Positions 6,268 to 9,523 of a stretch of 9,523 nucleotides of DNA are shown here, piece by piece. Below the pieces are notes generated by a model. It did not search any database. It was not told where the DNA came from and was given only the letters and a program-made list of their open reading frames with translations. Origin of the DNA: an uncultured Treponema sp. Its GTDB lineage: Bacteria; Spirochaetota; Spirochaetia; Treponematales; Treponemataceae. Numbering within the stretch: position 1 is the stretch's first letter; every line of letters begins with the position of its first letter. Both the position numbers and the translations under genes were made by a program. The stretch lies in assembly GCA_946538795.1 (NCBI GenBank), contig CAMNGY010000023.1:1-9523 (forward strand). Reading direction: 5' to 3'.

Positions 6268-6653
6268 TACGCAACCTCCTTCGTTTTTTTGCCGGAATAC
6301 CGTGCCTTATAGTGCACCTGATACAATGCGGAGATGGCATCCGCACTCGTCTCGATGAGACTCTTGAGCTGCCGGGCCTGAGACTCCGTCACGAACTCAG
6401 CCCTCAGCACCAGCTCTGCCGTCTCGGGAATGATGTTGCTTTTTGTTCCCGCTGAAAAGCTGACGGGATACAGGGCAACGTTGTCAAATGCGTCGAACTC
6501 ATACCACAGGCGCTGGGTTACTGCGTGGATCAACTCGAAGCCTGCAATAACGGGATTGTGTGTCTTGAACGGCGTTGAACTGTGTCCGCCGAGTCCAATG
6601 ATGTGGACGGCGATGTCAAACGTTTCCGTCCGTTTCGGGTTTTTCTCTGCCAT
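6267..6653 (-). CDS. Free-standing M20 lid (dimerisation) domain protein
   Basis: This 128-residue protein corresponds to the M20 dimerisation domain alone, with no catalytic domain. Its start (FDIAVHIIGLGGHSSTPF, residues 12-29) is the usual beta-strand and loop containing the trans-acting histidine (His24), and GTKSNIIPETAEL (69-81) contains the conserved Asn (Asn73). Both are missing from the full M20 enzyme next to it. It is unlikely to be random debris: it has GGGAGGAG six nt before its ATG, ends in a stop shared with the M20 start codon (TAATG), keeps an open frame and has intact domain borders. It probably associates with the M20 catalytic protein and supplies the missing residues (inference). 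The alternative is a fragment left from a second M20 gene after an internal deletion. I do not recognise a named gene of this form. Confidence 0.85.
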   Translation of the reverse strand: MAEKNPKRTETFDIAVHIIGLGGHSSTPFKTHNPVIAGFELIHAVTQRLWYEFDAFDNVALYPVSFSAGTKSNIIPETAELVLRAEFVTESQARQLKSLIETSADAISALYQVHYKARYSGKKTKEVA

Positions 6654-6666
6654 AGCTTTCTCCTCC

Positions 6667-7578
6667 CTATTTTCCCTGATCCTTTGCTATCTGTTCGCGG
6701 GCTGACTTTACCAGATCAAGCGTCAGGTAATCGTCCGCTTCCGTAAGGCCAAAATATTTGGCGCGCAATGCGTGAATCGTCCCGTCATCGATAAGGCGCA
6801 GCAGAACCTCATCGAATTCTTTCTGCAGCTGCTCCTCCCCCTTCGGGTAAATGTAGAAGTTTCCGTCTATGTGCAGGTTTCCGATGCTCTCCATCCAGGC
6901 CTCATAGTCTTCCCGCGGAATGGGAATGATTTCCAGATTGTCCAGTTTGGTCCGTTCTACATGCTGCTCAATGGCAAAGCGCGTGAAAAGATAGAAATCA
7001 TATTTCCCGGTTGAAACATCAAGTCCGTATTCGGTCTCCGCATCCGTATAATGCAGCTTGATTTCATTATCAGGATGCGCTGCATTATACAGCTCGAAAT
7101 TCTTTGTGTTGAAGCTGCTCGGCGAGGTAACAGTTGAATGCCCGCCCAGGTCCCATACCGTCCTGATGGGGCTTCCTTTCTTTACGAGTATCGCGCTTCC
7201 GCCATAGTCATAGGGGGCAGAGAACAAATACTTCTCGCCGCGGGCGCGGTTGTAGCCAAGATGATTCACGCCGAACTGGTACATACCGCTGTCAAGTCCC
7301 GTGAAGATAGACGAGAATTCCGTAACGACATATTTGGTATCGTATTGCGGCAGCTTTTCGAACACGAGACGGATTACGTCGATGTCGTAGCCCCCGGGTT
7401 CACCCCTGTCATCCACCGTAATCCATGGTGCCGGTGATGAGCTCGATGCAATCGTAATAAGGCGCTTGCTGCCCGCATTCTCAGCAGGGGCCTTTTTCCC
7501 GCTGCATGACACCGCGGAAAGGATACCGTACAAAAAAACACTGCCAGCAATAAGCCTGGCTACTTTCTTACCGTTCAT
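6667..7578 (-). CDS. Family 3 substrate-binding lipoprotein of a polar amino-acid ABC transporter
   Basis: This 303-residue protein is the extracytoplasmic receptor for the permease and ATPase downstream. The N-terminus is a lipoprotein signal: Lys/Arg-rich (MNGKKVAR), a hydrophobic stretch, then LSAVSC with lipid-accepting Cys25. This lipobox is loose, as seen in spirochaetes, though not diagnostic. The mature part has the family 3 pattern: GYDIDVIRLVFEKLP near the start, YLFSAPYDYGGSAILVKKGS in the hinge region, and a C-terminal IDDGTIHALRAKYFG. The frame allows an ATG at 7602, but ATG 7578 is chosen because GGAGG lies just before it and the signal peptide then begins normally. It is the first gene of the operon, 13 bp before the lid-only gene, and follows a leader with a terminator. 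The ligand is unknown; cystine-like or N-acyl amino acids fit the operon. Confidence 0.92.
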   Translation of the reverse strand: MNGKKVARLIAGSVFLYGILSAVSCSGKKAPAENAGSKRLITIASSSSPAPWITVDDRGEPGGYDIDVIRLVFEKLPQYDTKYVVTEFSSIFTGLDSGMYQFGVNHLGYNRARGEKYLFSAPYDYGGSAILVKKGSPIRTVWDLGGHSTVTSPSSFNTKNFELYNAAHPDNEIKLHYTDAETEYGLDVSTGKYDFYLFTRFAIEQHVERTKLDNLEIIPIPREDYEAWMESIGNLHIDGNFYIYPKGEEQLQKEFDEVLLRLIDDGTIHALRAKYFGLTEADDYLTLDLVKSAREQIAKDQGK

Positions 7579-7619
7579 AAAAACCTCCAGATGGTTCAGC
7601 ATGATTTAGCTTTTAGGTT

Positions 7620-7664
7620 TCATGAAAAAAAAGGTTTCCCAAAGAAAACTGCCAGTGCAGTCAT
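7620..7664 (-). CDS. Possible 14-codon leader peptide overlapping the attenuator
   Basis: ATG at 7664 opens a 14-codon frame (MTALAVFFGKPFFS) ending in TGA at 7622-7620. A strong GGAGG (7679-7675) stands about ten nt upstream. The frame runs through almost the whole terminator hairpin and its U-tract, so a translating ribosome would prevent the hairpin from forming. The paired Phe codons come partly from the U-tract itself. It could be a true attenuation peptide or coincidence; the ribosome site is the main support. Confidence 0.3.
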   Translation of the reverse strand: MTALAVFFGKPFFS

Positions 7665-7677
7665 CTTTTAGAAACCT
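7625..7677 (-). terminator. Strong intrinsic terminator in the leader of the transporter operon
   Basis: On the minus strand AGGTTTC (7677-7671) pairs with GAAACCT (7638-7632). Inside, AAAGA (7668-7664) pairs with TCTTT (7645-7641) and ACTGC (7661-7657) with GCAGT (7652-7648), closing a 4-nt loop. The hairpin has 17 base pairs and two symmetric 2x2 internal loops, followed by eight U. It lies about 65 nt after the predicted start of the promoter at 7738-7776 and about 45 nt before the binding-protein ATG, with no second promoter visible in between. It may act as an attenuator for the transporter operon, also stop MATE read-through, or both. A second GAAACCT copy follows at 7620-7614. Confidence 0.85.
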
Positions 7678-7737
7678 CCGGTTATCCAGTCAGTCCTATT
7701 GGTAAAACGCTTTTTTCGTCCGTTCAACCTACTCAGT

Positions 7738-7776
7738 TACTAGGATAGTAATAGCGACAAAATCCCATCATGTCAA
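7738..7776 (-). promoter_or_regulatory. Sigma70-type promoter with operator-like dyad for the transporter/M20 operon
   Basis: TTGACA (7776-7771) and TATTAC (7753-7748) on the minus strand are separated by 17 bp. TGATGGG follows the -35 box and CCTAGTA lies downstream of the -10, in exactly the same register as the TAATAGG and CCTATTA arms of the nitrogenase-like promoter. An additional perfect local dyad, TTACTA-TCC-TAGTAA (7751-7737), covers the -10 and the expected start. The -35 box begins only about 10 bp beyond the MATE stop, so no separate MATE terminator fits between them. Confidence 0.72.
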
Positions 7777-7785
7777 TAGGTTTTC

Positions 7786-9129
7786 TTATTTTTTTTCTTC
7801 CTGTTCCCGTTTTTTAAGGCAGCGGCCCAGATAGAGTATCTCAAAGAGCATTGTAGGCGGCCAGGAAAACGGATATGCGAGGGCAACAAGAAGAGGCGAG
7901 GATGAAATGCGGGTCACAAGGAAGAGGTATGCCTGCCGCAGCAATACGAACCCGGCGAAGGTTATGAAAGTAGGTATCGTGGCAAAACCCAGGCCCTGCG
8001 GAATCTGGCAGAAAAGCATGGAGCCGAAGCAGAAAACATAGAACGAGGCCGATGCCCGCATGAACAGGGCTCCGTAGCGTATGACCTCAGGCTCAGAATT
8101 GAACAGGGAAATAAGCGGAGGGGCAAACAGTACCATCAGGGCGGAAACGACAGCTATGATGGAAAAGCCCAGAAAAGCCGAAGTCCGCATTCCCTTCCTT
8201 ACCCGGCCTAGCTCGCCCGCACCATAATTCTGCGCGGTGAAGGTCAACGCCGTCATGGCGATGCTTACCATGGGCATGATTGCCAGCTGGTCAAAGCGGG
8301 TGTATACGGCCCAGCCCGCCATGCAGTCCGCACCGAAGCCGTTTATATAGCGCTGCATGAAGGTGTTGGAGAAATTCAGAAGGGTGCTTGAAACAGCACT
8401 GGGAAGTCCCAGCCTCAGGACGGAACGGATTATTGAGCCCGTGCCTGTTTCCCGGCTCTTTCCGGCAGAGGAAGGGGGTATGAGGGAAATCTGCCGCAGC
8501 AGGATGAAAAGCACAACGGCCGCGGAAACACCTTCCGCAATGACGGTCGCATACGCGGCCCCGACCAGCCCCTGGCCGGCATACAGTATGAGCAGGAAAT
8601 CCAGCGCGATATTAAGGACAACCGTCAGGGCAAGGACGTACAAAGGCCGTTTTGAGTCCCCGATCGAGCGGAGTATTCCCTCGCAGATTCCGTACAAGAT
8701 GACAAAGAGCAGGCCGGCAAAATACACCCGCAGGTATGAATTGGCCTTCTCGAACACCTCCTCGAGAACGGAAATCATGGCGAGCATCCGCGGAGAGATG
8801 AATATGCCGAAGGCGGACAGGGCCAGCCCCAGCACGACGGATGAAGGGAGTATGACCCGGAACGCCTTCCTCACGGCCGTCCCGTCCTTCGCGCCGTAAA
8901 GGTGGGCGACCAGGATCCCGGCCCCATTCGTAAGCCCCCTGAACAGGCCCAGCACGGTAAAGATGATGTTCGAGCTCGCGCCGATTGCCGCAAGGGAACG
9001 CGTGTCACAATAGTTCCCGACAATAAGGATATCCGTCGTATTGTACAGAAGCTGGAACAGGTTTCCCAGCAGCAGCGGAATGGAAAAGCTCACAAAAACG
9101 GGGAGTATACCCCCCTTCGTCATGTCCAT
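7786..9129 (-). CDS. MATE-family multidrug/metabolite exporter
   Basis: This 447-residue inner-membrane protein has the length and repeated hydrophobic pattern of a 12-helix MATE transporter (NorM/MepA/DinF superfamily), which exports cationic or other organic molecules using an H+ or Na+ gradient. The N-terminal SIPLLLGNLFQLLYNTTDI and the following G-A-I-G-A-S-S-like segment are typical, and the second half repeats the pattern (LGLPSAVSSTLLNFSNTF near residue 235). The start is ATG 9129, with GGGAGG nine nt upstream; ATG 9123 is an in-frame alternative. It lies 36 bp after the ABC ATPase stop with no promoter between, so the two are probably cotranscribed. Its 3' end (7817-7865) is duplicated at 3319-3367. 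The substrate is unknown. Confidence 0.93.
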   Translation of the reverse strand: MDMTKGGILPVFVSFSIPLLLGNLFQLLYNTTDILIVGNYCDTRSLAAIGASSNIIFTVLGLFRGLTNGAGILVAHLYGAKDGTAVRKAFRVILPSSVVLGLALSAFGIFISPRMLAMISVLEEVFEKANSYLRVYFAGLLFVILYGICEGILRSIGDSKRPLYVLALTVVLNIALDFLLILYAGQGLVGAAYATVIAEGVSAAVVLFILLRQISLIPPSSAGKSRETGTGSIIRSVLRLGLPSAVSSTLLNFSNTFMQRYINGFGADCMAGWAVYTRFDQLAIMPMVSIAMTALTFTAQNYGAGELGRVRKGMRTSAFLGFSIIAVVSALMVLFAPPLISLFNSEPEVIRYGALFMRASASFYVFCFGSMLFCQIPQGLGFATIPTFITFAGFVLLRQAYLFLVTRISSSPLLVALAYPFSWPPTMLFEILYLGRCLKKREQEEKK

Positions 9130-9165
9130 GCTCCGTAACCTCCCAGCACCCTGTGCCCAAAAGCG

Positions 9166-9523
9166 TCAGATGAAATACATGTCCTGCGGGAGGATGCGCT
9201 TAAGGAACTTCTTGGTACGCTCTTCCTTGGGATGGTTGAATATATCGCGCGGGGTCCCCTCTTCTACAACAAAGCCCCCGTCCATGAACACGACCTTGTC
9301 GGCCGCTTCCTCCGCGAAAGACATCTCGTGCGTCACGACTATCATCGTATGGCCCTCCTTCGCGACATTCTTTATGATTTGAAGCGTCTCGCCGACCAGC
9401 TCAGGATCAAGGGCCGACGTGGGCTCGTCAAAGAGGATTACCTCCGCGTCCAGGGCAACCGCGCGCGCTATGGCGACGCGCTGCTGCTGGCCGCCCGAAA
9501 GCTCGCAGGGGACCATGTCCTCC
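9166..9523 (-). CDS. Polar amino-acid ABC transporter ATP-binding protein (partial, 5' part beyond right edge)
   Basis: Only the C-terminal part, about 118 residues, is visible; the frame continues through the right edge, so the ATG at 9516 is internal. Present are the signature LSGGQQQR, Walker B VILFDEP, D-loop SALDPE and H-loop VTHEM. Walker A and the Q-loop lie outside the window. The sequence is of the same PAAT class as the ATPase at 3539-4297 (both have [14 protein letters not shown]), but differs enough to be a separate transporter. Its permease and binding protein presumably lie to the right. The MATE gene follows after 36 bp. Confidence 0.93.
   Translation of the reverse strand, partial: EDMVPCELSGGQQQRVAIARAVALDAEVILFDEPTSALDPELVGETLQIIKNVAKEGHTMIVVTHEMSFAEEAADKVVFMDGGFVVEEGTPRDIFNHPKEERTKKFLKRILPQDMYFI

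Noticed and set aside
7578..7602. ATG at 7602 as the binding-protein start
   Set aside because: GGAGG lies directly before ATG 7578 and the lipoprotein signal peptide begins normally there.
7678..7741. T-box or known riboswitch in the transporter leader
   Set aside because: The T-box core motif is absent and I could match no riboswitch consensus in the roughly 65 nt before the terminator.
3367..7817. Insertion sequence or transposon
   Set aside because: No transposase or integrase and no terminal inverted repeats are visible; only the duplicated MATE end suggests past mobility.

Overview
All genes in this window lie on the minus strand, so transcription runs from right to left. The content points to an anaerobic bacterium: a nitrogenase-like operon with oxygen-labile metallocluster ligands, polar amino-acid ABC transporters, and a lipoprotein binding protein with a loose lipobox. 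The base composition is moderately GC-rich by eye, and AGG and ATA codons are common in the nitrogenase-like genes. A gut-type spirochaete or a clostridial relative would fit, but the sequence does not fix the taxon.

From right to left the layout is as follows. (1) The 3' part of a polar amino-acid ABC ATPase enters from the right edge (9166-9523). It is followed after 36 bp by a complete MATE-family exporter (7786-9129). (2) A sigma70-type promoter with an operator-like dyad starts right after the MATE stop. It drives a leader containing a strong intrinsic terminator and a possible 14-codon leader ORF. Then comes a tight operon: lipoprotein substrate-binding protein, a free-standing M20 lid (dimerisation) domain, an M20 amidohydrolase, an ABC permease and an ABC ATPase (3539-7578). 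(3) A 427-bp gap without intact genes (3112-3538) holds six tandem 22-bp units that each form a hairpin, a decayed copy of the MATE gene's 3' end, a terminator, and a second promoter. That promoter carries the same dyad at the same position. (4) That promoter drives a nitrogenase-like operon: a NifX-type cofactor protein with a cysteine-rich loop, a NifD-like subunit and a NifK-like subunit. The last runs off the left edge.

The NifD/K-like pair keeps all six P-cluster cysteines and both cofactor ligands (equivalents of Cys275 and His442). It has lost the residues equivalent to Gln191 and His195, which matter for N2 reduction. It is therefore probably a cofactor-bearing nitrogenase homologue acting on another substrate, in the manner of methylthio-alkane reductase, rather than a true nitrogenase.

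The matched promoters suggest that the uptake/deacylation operon and the reductase operon are co-regulated. A working hypothesis is that an N-acylated or otherwise conjugated amino acid, possibly sulfur-containing, is imported, hydrolysed by the M20 enzyme, and its product or a related compound reduced by the nitrogenase-like enzyme. A second unusual feature is the M20 pair. The full-length enzyme has lost the lid His and Asn that normally reach into the partner's active site, while the separate lid-only protein keeps both.
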